Below the pieces are notes generated by a model. The model did no database searches and was not told where the DNA came from. It saw only the letters and a list, made by a program, of their open reading frames with translations. A stretch of 64,000 bases of DNA from Halovibrio salipaludis. GTDB lineage: Bacteria; Pseudomonadota; Gammaproteobacteria; Pseudomonadales; Oleiphilaceae. Shown in pieces: positions 8,615-16,860 of the stretch; the stretch's first letter is position 1, and every line of letters starts with the position of its first letter. The position numbers and the translations under genes are program-made. The DNA is taken from positions 1-64,000 of the forward strand of contig NZ_NSKD01000003.1 of the NCBI RefSeq assembly GCF_002286965.1, given 5' to 3'.

Positions 8615-9880
8615 ATGACCAATTCCCACGCAGATCGACTCAACCGTGAATGCCACTGCATCACTCTTGACCAGAAAGCCCTCGAACAAAGCTTTCAGGA
8701 CCAATTCCGGGACACAGACGATGAATCGCCAGTGATCCCCGAGCTCCATCATCTATTTTCAAATACAGCCGTGTTCATCCCAGAAGCTGACGTTTCGACG
8801 ATGGAGCGAACCGTTCAGGCAATCGAGTCGGCCACCCAACTTCCCGCGTATCAGGAACACGCCCTGTCCTGGGCACCGGCCATCGCACATTTCGACCCGG
8901 GCCCAATAGGGGCGTTAATGGGCTATGACTTTCACCTTGGCCCCAACGGCCCGCAGCTGATCGAGATCAATACCAATGCCGGCGGCGCTTTTCTGAACGC
9001 TGAACTTGCCCGGGCCCAGCATCAATGCTGCACCCCGGCTCAGCAGAACCCTTCGAGCCATCAACGGCTCGAAGGATTCCAGGACGCGGTGTTCGCCATG
9101 TTCGAACACGAATGGCAAAAGCAGCGCGGCGATTCGACAACACCCCGCCGCCTGGCCATTGTGGATGACGCCCCTCAGAACCAGTTTATGTTCCCCGAGT
9201 TCCGGATCGCTCAGAGACTACTGTCGGCTCGGGGACTTGAGACCCTGATCGTCGACCCCTCCGAACTTGAGTATGCCAATGGCAAACTGACGGGGGGCGG
9301 CAAATCCATTGACATGGTTTACAACCGGTTGGTGGATTTCGCACTGGAAACCCCACCCCATGCAACGTTGAGGCGTGCGTATCTCGACGGTGCGGCAGTA
9401 GTTACTCCCAATCCACGGGTGCACGCCCTACTCGCCAACAAACGAAACCTGACCCTGCTGTCAGCCTCGCAAACTCTGCGCGACTGGGGATTGAATGAGG
9501 CGGACGTGGAATATCTGGAGCGGGCGGTGCCAAAGACTCGAATGGTCTCGCGAGAAGATGCGACTGAGTTATGGGGTGCTCGACGCGAACTGTTCTTTAA
9601 ACCCGTTGCCGGGCACGGCAGCAAAGGCGTCTACCGGGGTAGCAAAATCACTCGACGTGTTTTTGAAAGCATTCTTGAGGACGATTACATCGCGCAGCAG
9701 CTCGTTCCCGCCGGAGAACGAAGTATCAGAATTGACGATGCAGTAACGACCAGAAAGGTCGACATTCGCCTGTACACCTATGCTGGGAAACGGCTACTTA
9801 CTGCCGCGCGCCTCTACAAAGGACAGACAACCAACTTTCGTACGCCAGGAGGTGGATTCGCACCCGTCTTTCCGGTGTGA
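8615..9880 (+). CDS. ATP-grasp-like protein of unknown substrate
   Basis: A 421-residue soluble protein. Near residue 90 it has YDFHLGPNGPQLIEINTNAG, whose E-x-N is typical of the Mg-binding end of ATP-grasp ligases. Near residue 335 it has LFFKPVAGHGSKGVYRG, an ATP-binding lysine and glycine loop, and near the C-terminus RLYKGQTTNFRTPGGGF. Such a motif order is reminiscent of circularly permuted or glutathionylspermidine-synthase-like ATP-grasp enzymes; this is inference. ATG at 8615 is preferred; a start at 8543 would overlap the transporter gene by 16 bp. It follows CDF-DMT on the same strand and may make a peptide or thiol ligand, but no substrate can be named. Confidence 0.6.
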   Translation: MTNSHADRLNRECHCITLDQKALEQSFQDQFRDTDDESPVIPELHHLFSNTAVFIPEADVSTMERTVQAIESATQLPAYQEHALSWAPAIAHFDPGPIGALMGYDFHLGPNGPQLIEINTNAGGAFLNAELARAQHQCCTPAQQNPSSHQRLEGFQDAVFAMFEHEWQKQRGDSTTPRRLAIVDDAPQNQFMFPEFRIAQRLLSARGLETLIVDPSELEYANGKLTGGGKSIDMVYNRLVDFALETPPHATLRRAYLDGAAVVTPNPRVHALLANKRNLTLLSASQTLRDWGLNEADVEYLERAVPKTRMVSREDATELWGARRELFFKPVAGHGSKGVYRGSKITRRVFESILEDDYIAQQLVPAGERSIRIDDAVTTRKVDIRLYTYAGKRLLTAARLYKGQTTNFRTPGGGFAPVFPV

Positions 9881-9909
9881 GTACGAAGCAGAAATCCGCA
9901 GGGTAGTTG

Positions 9910-10356
9910 TTAACGAATCTGTCGAGACACCAACCAGACAATCAACGGCGGCAGAATGACCCACTGCAAAAGCGGCAGCAGTCCGGTTCCGATAACCGGA
10001 AGTACCGGCATTTGTTCTGCGTAGGCCCAACGCCCGGCAACTACTGTCGCGTGCCATTCAAGGATTATGGTGATCACCACTGCAAACGCCGAGAAGTTGA
10101 CGACTTGCCAGGGCGAGGGGTGGGTAACCCAACGGCGGCTCCTCGACATGAGAGCGACCCACCAGAAGCTGGCCAGGGCGATCAGCGCATCCCCGACCGT
10201 AGCTCGGGAACAGAAAAGAATGGCATCCCAGTGAGCGGCCTGGGGCATAGCCCGGTAGAATGGAACCTGCAGAAATTCCCATGGGTAATTGAGCAGGAAG
10301 GCGAACAGGATAATATTTAACTCGGGAGAATAGAGCCACCCACGCCATTTCAGCAT
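9910..10356 (-). CDS. Hypothetical four-helix membrane protein
   Basis: This 148-residue protein has hydrophobic segments at about 12-30, 50-68, 86-106 and 120-143, with conserved-looking aromatic motifs (NYPWEFLQVPFY, LEWHATVVAGRWAY). I do not recognise a named family. GGAG lies 9 bp before the ATG. It converges on the ATP-grasp-like gene and sits 57 bp downstream of the HMA-like gene on the same strand, so it may be expressed from the same operator-controlled promoter. W, H and Y in the loops could bind a ligand, but nothing specific is shown. Confidence 0.65.
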   Translation of the reverse strand: MLKWRGWLYSPELNIILFAFLLNYPWEFLQVPFYRAMPQAAHWDAILFCSRATVGDALIALASFWWVALMSRSRRWVTHPSPWQVVNFSAFAVVITIILEWHATVVAGRWAYAEQMPVLPVIGTGLLPLLQWVILPPLIVWLVSRQIR

Positions 10357-10384
10357 ATATCGGAACTCCAGGATCCTGTTTCCG

Positions 10385-10408
10385 GGGATTCAGGGTCTAG
10401 TGAATCCC
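10385..10408. terminator. Hairpin downstream of the HMA-like gene
   Basis: GGGATTCA and TGAATCCC form a perfect 8-bp stem with an 8-base loop, just after the HMA-like stop codon on the minus strand. No U-run follows, so termination would be weak; it may instead be an mRNA 3' stabiliser or partial attenuator before the membrane protein gene. Confidence 0.35.
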
Positions 10409-10413
10409 TGCTG

Positions 10414-10749
10414 TCAGTGACAACTCCATGGCGTGCGTTCCTTATTTTCCCGGATATTGTCATCACTGAAGCGATACCAGCTCTCCTTGAAGCGCGTCCA
10501 CCTACCCTGGGCAATGTCGGCCCCATGCTTGCGTATAACCGCTTCAATGTCCTCTATGTTCACCTTTCCCGCATCATAGGCGACATTCAGGATGGACTTA
10601 TCCTCATTCAGCGACACCATATCGACCCCTGTAATCTGGTCGATTGCCTGTCCGATAACCTCCGTTCTTTCATGATCCAGATTGTCCAGCTTGAGGTGTC
10701 GGGTAACAAAGCAGCATTCGTTGATGATAGCCCGGTGGGGTTTAGCCAT
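10414..10749 (-). CDS. HMA-fold (CopZ-like) protein lacking CxxC
   Basis: The 111-residue protein contains a ferredoxin-like heavy-metal-associated domain pattern at about 18-78: LDNLDHERTEVIGQAIDQI, GVDMVSLNEDKSILNVAYD, then VNIEDIEAVIRKHG. In copper chaperones the first loop carries GMTCxxC; here it reads NLDHERT, so the metal-binding cysteine pair is absent. Cysteines occur instead near both ends (NECCF and WSCH). After the domain comes a basic aromatic stretch (GRWTRFKESWYRF). It is transcribed away from the APC permease gene across the copy-2 operator, so it is probably part of the copper regulon. Scaffold or adaptor function is possible; metal carriage is unproven. Confidence 0.7.
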   Translation of the reverse strand: MAKPHRAIINECCFVTRHLKLDNLDHERTEVIGQAIDQITGVDMVSLNEDKSILNVAYDAGKVNIEDIEAVIRKHGADIAQGRWTRFKESWYRFSDDNIRENKERTPWSCH

Positions 10750-10824
10750 ATCACAGCCTCCTGTTGACCCGCCGAGCCACCATTAAGCAACTTGGCGATT
10801 TGGGGACTTCCCGTTTCCATCATA

Positions 10825-10902
10825 ATTGCACACCAACCTGAATCAGGGCTGACAATTGCAACACTGGGAAATCAGCTCTGATTCAGTTTCCGGAGTTACA
10901 AT
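10825..10902. promoter_or_regulatory. Divergent HMA-like / APC operator-promoter, copy 2 of 3
   Basis: CTGA-N7-CTGA at 10838-10852 and TCAG-N7-TCAG at 10872-10886 are separated by 19 bp and together also form a 15-bp near-perfect inverted repeat. Ten bases beyond each element lie hexamers AATTAT (leftward) and TACAAT (rightward, 10897-10902). The flanks ACCAAC and TTCCGGAGTTAC are shared with copy 3, and GTGTGCAAT (minus strand) is shared with copy 1. Confidence 0.7.
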
Positions 10903-10946
10903 AGACTGAGCACAAATCCGTTAAACCAGACAAAGACGGACAGACC

Positions 10947-12296
10947 ATGACTGAACAGGACGATCGAACCCCCCAATACGCCTCAGGCAGCCTGACCCTG
11001 ACCGGTGCCGTGATGCTCGGCACCGGCGTCATGATCGGTGCCGGCATCTTTGCCCTCACGGGCCAGATGGCGGAAATGACCGGCGCCCTTTTTCCCCTTG
11101 CTTTCCTGTCCGCCGCACTGATTGTCGCATTCAGTGCCTACTCGTATGTACGCATGTCCAATGCCTACCCTTCGGCGGGCGGTATCGGCATGTACCTGCA
11201 CAAGGCCTACGGGAGCACCCTGCCAACGGCGTTCAACGCCCTGCTGATGTACTTCTCCATGGTGATCGCCCAGAGCTTCCTAGCCCGGACCTTCGGCAAC
11301 TACACGCTGCAGCTTTTCGGGGTGGAGGATGGCGCCATCCTGGTCCCGGTTCTGGGTGTGGCGCTACTGCTCACCGCCTTTCTCATCAACCTGTCGGGCA
11401 ACCAGTTGATTCAGGGCACAGCCTCGTTGATCGGCATCATCAAGCTGGGCGGGATCATCGTGTTCGGGTTCGTGGGGATCTGGGTGGCCGATTCGATCGC
11501 GGCCGACTTCACCCGTTCGGAGCCAGAGCCAACACTGGCCGGCTTCCTCGGCGCCACTGCCCTCGGCATCCTGGCGTTCAAGGGCTTCACCACCATCACC
11601 AACAGCGGCTCCGAGATCCGGGACCCCCACCGCAACGTGGGGCGAGCCATCGTGATCTCCATCGCCGCCTGCGTGGTGATCTACACCGTGGTCGGCTTTG
11701 CCGTGGCCAGCAATCTCTCCATCCCGGCCATCATCGAGACCCGCGACTACTCCCTGGCGGCCGCGGCCCGTCCGGCGCTGGGGGACTACGGCGTCTGGTT
11801 CACGGCCGTTCTCGCCATGACCGCCACTGCCGGCGGCATCATCGCCAGTATCTTCGCCGTGTCACGCATGCTGGCCATGCTCACGGAAATGAAGCTTGTA
11901 CCGCACAGCCATTTCGGCATGCCGGGGGACATCCAGAAGCATACCCTGGTCTACACCGTGGTCCTGGGCCTGATCCTGACTGCCTTCTTTGACCTGAGCC
12001 GGATCGCGGCACTGGGCATCATCTTCTACCTGATCATGGACATTGCGATCCATTGGGGCGTGTTCCGTTACCTGCGCCATGAAGTTGCCGCAAGGCCCGG
12101 GATCCTGCTCACGGCCATTGTGCTGGATGGGCTGGTGCTGGCCGGTTTCCTCTGGGTCAAGCTGTTTTCGGACCCACTGGTCGTGGGTGTTGCGGGACTG
12201 GCGATGGCCGCGATACTGGTGTCGGAGAGCCTGTTCCTGGGCCATCAGTCACCGGATGCGCCAACGCACGGCGACCATGAGCATCATCACCACTGA
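10947..12296 (+). CDS. APC-family permease with His-rich tail
   Basis: This 449-residue protein has about twelve membrane helices and the APC-superfamily TM1 motif GVMIGAGIFALTG, with PSAGGIGMYLHKAYG in TM3 and SEIRDPHRNVGRAI in the cytoplasmic loop, as in amino-acid/polyamine permeases. The substrate is not predictable. The C-terminus ends in THGDHEHHHH, which is unusual for amino-acid permeases and suggests metal binding. It lies 60 bp downstream of the copy-2 operator and 34 bp upstream of a DUF411 gene, so it is likely coexpressed with copper-handling genes. Uptake of an amino acid that chelates metal is one possible reading. Confidence 0.8.
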   Translation: MTEQDDRTPQYASGSLTLTGAVMLGTGVMIGAGIFALTGQMAEMTGALFPLAFLSAALIVAFSAYSYVRMSNAYPSAGGIGMYLHKAYGSTLPTAFNALLMYFSMVIAQSFLARTFGNYTLQLFGVEDGAILVPVLGVALLLTAFLINLSGNQLIQGTASLIGIIKLGGIIVFGFVGIWVADSIAADFTRSEPEPTLAGFLGATALGILAFKGFTTITNSGSEIRDPHRNVGRAIVISIAACVVIYTVVGFAVASNLSIPAIIETRDYSLAAAARPALGDYGVWFTAVLAMTATAGGIIASIFAVSRMLAMLTEMKLVPHSHFGMPGDIQKHTLVYTVVLGLILTAFFDLSRIAALGIIFYLIMDIAIHWGVFRYLRHEVAARPGILLTAIVLDGLVLAGFLWVKLFSDPLVVGVAGLAMAAILVSESLFLGHQSPDAPTHGDHEHHHH

Positions 12297-12330
12297 GCCA
12301 TTCACTCAAACAGAACAGAGGGATTATTCC

Positions 12331-12819
12331 ATGAACCGATTCCGTTCCTTGAGCATTGCAGCTTTTTTTGTTGCTGCAACACCCATCGGGGCACCGGTGA
12401 TTGCCGCTGAATCCGAAGCCAATGGGAGTAAGCCCGTGATAACGGTCTATAAAAGCCCCAGTTGCGGCTGCTGCGATGACTGGGTCGACCACATCGAGAA
12501 CAACGGCTTCAAGGCCCGGGTCGAGGACACAAACCGCATCAATGCCATCAAGCAGGAAAACGGTCTGCCCCGGGAAATGGCCTCCTGTCACACCGCCCTC
12601 ATCGATGGTTATGTGATTGAAGGGCATGTGCCGGCGGAAGACATCCATGCTTTCCTGGATGCGGAAGAGCGCGCTTTTGGTGAGGACACACTCGGTCTTG
12701 CCGTACCCCGGATGCCCCACGGCAGTCCCGGCATGGAAACCGGCCGGCAGGACGATTACAAGGTGTTCGCCTTCACGGCGGATGGCGAGACCGACGTCTT
12801 CCAGAGCTATTCCTTCTGA
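12331..12819 (+). CDS. DUF411 metal-binding periplasmic protein
   Basis: The 162-residue protein starts at ATG 12331 after AGAGGGA and has a signal peptide ending near IAAES. Residues 37-50 read VYKSPSCGCCDDWV, a thioredoxin-like fold entry with a CxCC cluster. Further on come EMASCHTALIDGYVIEGHVP and LAVPRMPHGSPGME, the signature segments of DUF411, a family tied to copper and silver tolerance. The Cys, His and Met positions fit a Cu-binding role. It is preceded by the APC permease gene at 34 bp, suggesting one transcript. No catalytic role is established. Confidence 0.85.
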   Translation: MNRFRSLSIAAFFVAATPIGAPVIAAESEANGSKPVITVYKSPSCGCCDDWVDHIENNGFKARVEDTNRINAIKQENGLPREMASCHTALIDGYVIEGHVPAEDIHAFLDAEERAFGEDTLGLAVPRMPHGSPGMETGRQDDYKVFAFTADGETDVFQSYSF

Positions 12820-12844
12820 AGACAGAAAGGCATCTACCCCGGAT

Positions 12845-12904
12845 GTGTGCCAATATGGCAACATATCTTGACGCCCTCCGCCGTGTGTGCCATTCTGGCA
12901 CCAT
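12845..12904. promoter_or_regulatory. Tandem operators and promoter of the toxin-antitoxin pair
   Basis: Two near-identical 20-bp sites, GTGTGCCAnnnTGGCAnCAT, lie at 12845-12864 and 12885-12904, exactly 40 bp apart. Each has the dyad TGCCAnnnTGGCA. A TTGACG -35 at 12868-12873 with 17-bp spacing puts the -10 region inside the second site. This fits autorepression by the ribbon-helix-helix antitoxin downstream. Confidence 0.65.
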
Positions 12905-12957
12905 CCAACCACAAGCTGGGTAGACAAGGGTTGGCAACGAACGAATGAGGTGTCGCC

Positions 12958-13293
12958 ATGACAGCGGCAACTGAACGAGAGCAGGAAAAACGGCTGGTTG
13001 CCCGTGCCAGCGCCGAGATCCATCAACGGATCGCGGAGGCGGCGGAGTTGCAGGGATCGACGGTTTCCCAGTTCCTTCTGGATGCTGCACTGGAACGTGC
13101 CAGTGAGGTCAATGAACGGGCCACACGAATCAGCACGAGCCGCGAAGCCTTCGAGAACATGATGGTGGCACTGGACCAGCCAGCACGCCCCCTGCCCCGT
13201 CTGAGGCAGGCGGCACGGCGCTACAGGGAACAGGTGGATGCCTCGAATCAGGAAAGAACAACTGAGCAGGAACCACGATCGCGCGGATTTTGA
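12958..13293 (+). CDS. DUF1778 (TacA-type) antitoxin
   Basis: This 111-residue protein has an N-terminal ribbon-helix-helix pattern (KRLVARASAEIHQRIAEAA then STVSQFLLDAALERA) as in DUF1778 antitoxins of TacA-TacT systems. The C-terminal half (REAFENMMVALDQPARPLPRLRQA) matches the segment that wraps the GNAT toxin and blocks its active site. The gene overlaps the toxin gene by 56 bp. The two palindromic sites upstream are the expected autoregulatory operators. The C-terminus is longer than usual and ends in a polar run, because the frames overlap. Confidence 0.88.
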   Translation: MTAATEREQEKRLVARASAEIHQRIAEAAELQGSTVSQFLLDAALERASEVNERATRISTSREAFENMMVALDQPARPLPRLRQAARRYREQVDASNQERTTEQEPRSRGF

Positions 13294-13756
13294 CTGCGGG
13301 GTTGAGGAACTCAACACCTTCCTACAGAAGACAGCGCGGCGACAGGACGAACGCCATCTTGTGCGAACGATGGTACTTGTCGATGCCGAGCAGCCTGAAC
13401 AAATTCTTGCTTACTATTCAACCGCCCCCTGTGAGATTACGCCGCCGACTGGGGTACGGGCCTGGAAAAACTACCCGCACCCCGTCCCTTTCCTGCGGAT
13501 GACGCGGCTTGCCTCGCACCTGAGCGTCCGGGGCCTGGGCTTCGGTGAGCTGGCGCTGCTCGCCGCAATTGAGGACGCCGCAACCATCTCCCGGGAATTC
13601 ACCGCCATTGGCGGCCTGGTGGTGGACGCCAAGGACCAGCGTGCCGCCGGCTTTTACGAAAAGTACGGCTTCATAAGAGTCGAGGAAGACGCCCTCCAAT
13701 TGTTCCTGCCGATCCAGGATTGCGTCTCCCTCATGGACGAGCCACACGAGCGCTAA
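13238..13756 (+). CDS. GNAT-type (TacT-like) toxin
   Basis: This 172-residue acetyltransferase has the TacT opening LSRNHDRADFDCGVEELNTFL, a central RMTRLASHLSVRGLGFGELALL acetyl-CoA loop (R/Q-x-x-G-x-G/A type) and AAGFYEKYGFI with the catalytic-region Tyr. TacT-family toxins acetylate the amino group of aminoacyl-tRNA and stop translation. The start ATG lies inside the antitoxin gene. Its last 4 bp overlap the 3' end of the convergent cusA gene, so the pair was inserted tightly between DUF411 and the cus operon. It appears intact. Confidence 0.88.
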   Translation: MPRIRKEQLSRNHDRADFDCGVEELNTFLQKTARRQDERHLVRTMVLVDAEQPEQILAYYSTAPCEITPPTGVRAWKNYPHPVPFLRMTRLASHLSVRGLGFGELALLAAIEDAATISREFTAIGGLVVDAKDQRAAGFYEKYGFIRVEEDALQLFLPIQDCVSLMDEPHER

Positions 13757-16700
13757 ACCGAATCCCCTTCAGGCAGATCCCGCCGGTGCCAGAGCCAGTA
13801 CAGCACCGGGATAAGCAGCAGTGACACCAGCGGTGCCGTGATCATGCCGCCCACCATGGGCGCGGCGATGCGCTGCATGGCCTCGGAGCCGGGTTCGCCG
13901 CCGAGCAGCAGCGGCGTCAGGCCGAGTACCACGGTGGCGGAGGTCATGGCCTTGGGCCGGACCCGCATAACCGCGCCTTCCATGATCGCCTCCCGCAGCT
14001 GGTCCCTGTTTCCGGGGCTGCGCTGATCCACCGCGTCGCCGATATACATCATCATCACCACCGCGAACTCCGCCGCGAGCCCGATCAGCAGTATGAAACC
14101 GGCACCGACGGCCACGGAGAGGTCATAGCCAAGGCCGTAGACCAGCCACATGCCCCCGACGGCAGCAAACGGCAATGCGCCCATCAGCATCAGGGTCTCC
14201 GGAATGCGCTTGAAGCACAGGTACAGCAGCAGGAAGATCACCACCAGGGTGAACGGCACCATGTAGCTGAGCCGTTCCTGGGCCCGCTCCATGTACTCGT
14301 ACTGGCCGGACCAGCCGATGGAGTACCCGGCGGGCAGGTCCACCTGCTCACGCACGGCCTCGCGCGCGGCGGCCACGTAGGAGCCCAGGTCCTGGCCACG
14401 CACGTCCACGATCACCCAGCCATTACGGCGGGCATTCTCCGAGCGGATCATGGCAGGGCCGTCCTCGATGCGCACATCGGCGAGGGCGCCTATCGGCACC
14501 TGGTCCCCCGAGGGCGTGACCAGTGGCAGCGATTCAATGTGCTCGACCGAATCCCGCCACGCTTCAGGGAAGCGCACATTGATGGGATAGCGCTCCAGAC
14601 CCTCGACCGTCTCCCCGATGGAGACGCCGCCAATCGCCATCCGCACCGTCTCCTGCAGGTCCGCCACGGACATGCCATGGCGCGCCGCCTGCCGGCGGTC
14701 GATATCGATCTCCAGGTAGCGGCCCGAGACCGTCCGGTCCGCGCGCGCCGAGGCGGTACCGGGCAACCCTTCCAGCACCGTTTCGATCTCACGCCCGATG
14801 GACTGGATGGTATCCAGGTCTTCCCCGGCAATCTTCACACCCACGGGTGAGCGGATGCCGGTGGAGAGCATGTCGATGCGCGTCTTGATGGGCTCGACCC
14901 AGACGTTCGAGACACCCGGCAGGTCAACGATTCGATCGAGCTCCTCGATCAGGTCATCACGGGTCATCCCCTCGCGCCATTCGTCTTCCGGCTTGAAACG
15001 GACCAGGGTCTCGAACATACCCAGCGGTGCCGGGTCCGTGGCAGTCTGAGCACGACCGGCCTTGCCGAAGACCTGCTCCACCTCGGGCACCTCCCGGATC
15101 AGCCGGTTGGTCTGCTGCAGTACCTGCCGTGCCTTGCCCACTGAAACCCCCGGATCCAGGGTGGGCATATACATGAGGTCGCCTTCGTCGATATCCGGCA
15201 TGAACTCCGTACCCACCTGTGAGCTCGGCCACAACGCCGTCATGCCCAACGCCAGGGCCAGCGCGAGCGTCGCCCAGGGGTGGCGCAGCAGTCCCGTAAG
15301 GACCGGCCGGTAGATCGCGATCAACAGCCGGCTTATCGGGTGGGCCGATTCGGGACGGATGCGCCCCCGCACCAGGTACCCCATCAGCACCGGGATCAGG
15401 GTAATGCCCAACCCCGCCGACGCGGCCATTGCATAGGTGCCGGTAAACGCCAGCGGATGGAACAGCCGCCCCTCCTGTCCCTCCAGTGCAAACAGCGGAA
15501 TGAAGCTGACGGTGATGATCAGCAACGCGAAGAACAGGGGGCGGCCGGTCTCACGGGCGGCAATCAGGACCGAGTGCCAGTGCCCTTCGCCGGGGTGGTT
15601 TTTCTCCAGCCGTTTGTGCAGGTTCTCCACCATGACGATGGCCGCATCCACCATGGCCCCGATGGTGACGGCAATGCCGCCGAGGGACATGATATTGGCC
15701 GTTATGCCCTGCCAGCGCATGATGATCAGCGCCGCCAGGATGCCAATGGGCAGAGCCACGATGGCAACCAGTGCCGAACGCAGGTGCAGCAGGAAGACGG
15801 CGCAGACCAGGGCAATGATGAGGAATTCCTGCACCAGCTTGCTGGAGAGGTTGTCCACCGAGTCCTGGATCAGGCCGGAGCGGTCATAGGTCTCGACCAC
15901 CTCCACCCCTTCGGGCAGGCCGGCCTTGAGCTCCTCGAGCCGTTCCTTGACGTTGGCAATGGTCTGCATGGCGTTCTCGCCATGGCGCATCACGATGAAA
16001 CCGCCCACAACCTCGCCTTCGCCGTTGAGCTCGGCAATACCACGGCGCGGCGCCGGGCCCAGGCGGATTTCCGCGATGTCCTTCAGCATCAATGGCGTGC
16101 CGTCCCCGGAGAGACCCACCGGCACCAGCTTGAGCGACTCCAGGCCGGTCAGGTAGCCCTTCGAGCGAACCATGTATTCGGCCTCGGCCATCTCCACCAC
16201 GGAACCGCCCGCTTCATCGTTGGCCCGCTGGATGGCGGTGCGCAGCTCACCCATGGTGATGCCGTGGGCACGCAGCTGATCCGGGTCCGGAACGACCTGG
16301 TACTGGCGTTCCATGCCCCCCAGCGTGGCCACCTCCGAGACACCATCCACGGATTGCAGCTCGAAGCGCAGGAACCAGTCCTGGAGCGAACGCAGCTCGG
16401 AAAGGTCATGGTTGCCGGTCCGGTCCACCAGCGCATACTGGTAGACCCAGCCCACGCCGGTGGCATCCGGCCCGAGCTGGGGCGTGACGCCATCCGGCAT
16501 CCGGTCCCCGGCCTGGCTGAGCTGCTCCAGCACGCGCGAACGTGCCCAGTAAGGGTCCGTGCCCTCCTCGAACAGCACGTAAAGGAAAGAGTTGCCATAC
16601 ATGGAGATGCCCCGCACATCCCGTGCCCCGGGGACCGACATCAACGTGGTCGATAGCGGAAAGGTGACCTGGTCCTCCACCACCTGCGGCGCCTGGCCCG

Positions 16701-16860
16701 GATAGGGGGTCTGCACGATCACCTGGATGTCGGAGAGATCCGGTATGGCATCGAGCGGCATCTGGCGGGTTGACCAGATCCCGTACGCCACGAGGACCGC
16801 CGTCAGGACCAGGACCATGAGGCGGTTCTCGAGGGACCAGTGGATTATGCGGTCAATCAT
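13753..16860 (-). CDS. cusA: Heavy-metal efflux RND pump, CusA type
   Basis: This 1035-residue inner-membrane RND transporter belongs to the HME group (CusA/CzcA): full length, twelve helices, two large periplasmic loops. The helix-4 motif AMVDAAIVMVENLHKRLE carries the acidic proton-relay residue. Metal-site features point to Cu/Ag: YMPTLDPGVSVGKA and RIDMLSTGIRSPVGVKI match CusA, where methionines line the cation path. It pumps Cu(I)/Ag(I) with CusB and the outer-membrane channel encoded upstream. Its start overlaps cusB by 8 bp. It ends convergent with, and overlapping by 4 bp, the toxin gene. Confidence 0.92.
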   Translation of the reverse strand: MIDRIIHWSLENRLMVLVLTAVLVAYGIWSTRQMPLDAIPDLSDIQVIVQTPYPGQAPQVVEDQVTFPLSTTLMSVPGARDVRGISMYGNSFLYVLFEEGTDPYWARSRVLEQLSQAGDRMPDGVTPQLGPDATGVGWVYQYALVDRTGNHDLSELRSLQDWFLRFELQSVDGVSEVATLGGMERQYQVVPDPDQLRAHGITMGELRTAIQRANDEAGGSVVEMAEAEYMVRSKGYLTGLESLKLVPVGLSGDGTPLMLKDIAEIRLGPAPRRGIAELNGEGEVVGGFIVMRHGENAMQTIANVKERLEELKAGLPEGVEVVETYDRSGLIQDSVDNLSSKLVQEFLIIALVCAVFLLHLRSALVAIVALPIGILAALIIMRWQGITANIMSLGGIAVTIGAMVDAAIVMVENLHKRLEKNHPGEGHWHSVLIAARETGRPLFFALLIITVSFIPLFALEGQEGRLFHPLAFTGTYAMAASAGLGITLIPVLMGYLVRGRIRPESAHPISRLLIAIYRPVLTGLLRHPWATLALALALGMTALWPSSQVGTEFMPDIDEGDLMYMPTLDPGVSVGKARQVLQQTNRLIREVPEVEQVFGKAGRAQTATDPAPLGMFETLVRFKPEDEWREGMTRDDLIEELDRIVDLPGVSNVWVEPIKTRIDMLSTGIRSPVGVKIAGEDLDTIQSIGREIETVLEGLPGTASARADRTVSGRYLEIDIDRRQAARHGMSVADLQETVRMAIGGVSIGETVEGLERYPINVRFPEAWRDSVEHIESLPLVTPSGDQVPIGALADVRIEDGPAMIRSENARRNGWVIVDVRGQDLGSYVAAAREAVREQVDLPAGYSIGWSGQYEYMERAQERLSYMVPFTLVVIFLLLYLCFKRIPETLMLMGALPFAAVGGMWLVYGLGYDLSVAVGAGFILLIGLAAEFAVVMMMYIGDAVDQRSPGNRDQLREAIMEGAVMRVRPKAMTSATVVLGLTPLLLGGEPGSEAMQRIAAPMVGGMITAPLVSLLLIPVLYWLWHRRDLPEGDSV

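Noticed and set aside
12157-13317. 386-residue minus-strand frame over the DUF411 and antitoxin genes
   Set aside because: It covers two well-supported plus-strand genes and their operators and shows no domain.
15280-16656. 458-residue plus-strand open frame opposite cusA
   Set aside because: Low-complexity Gln/His/Arg translation, a shadow of cusA.
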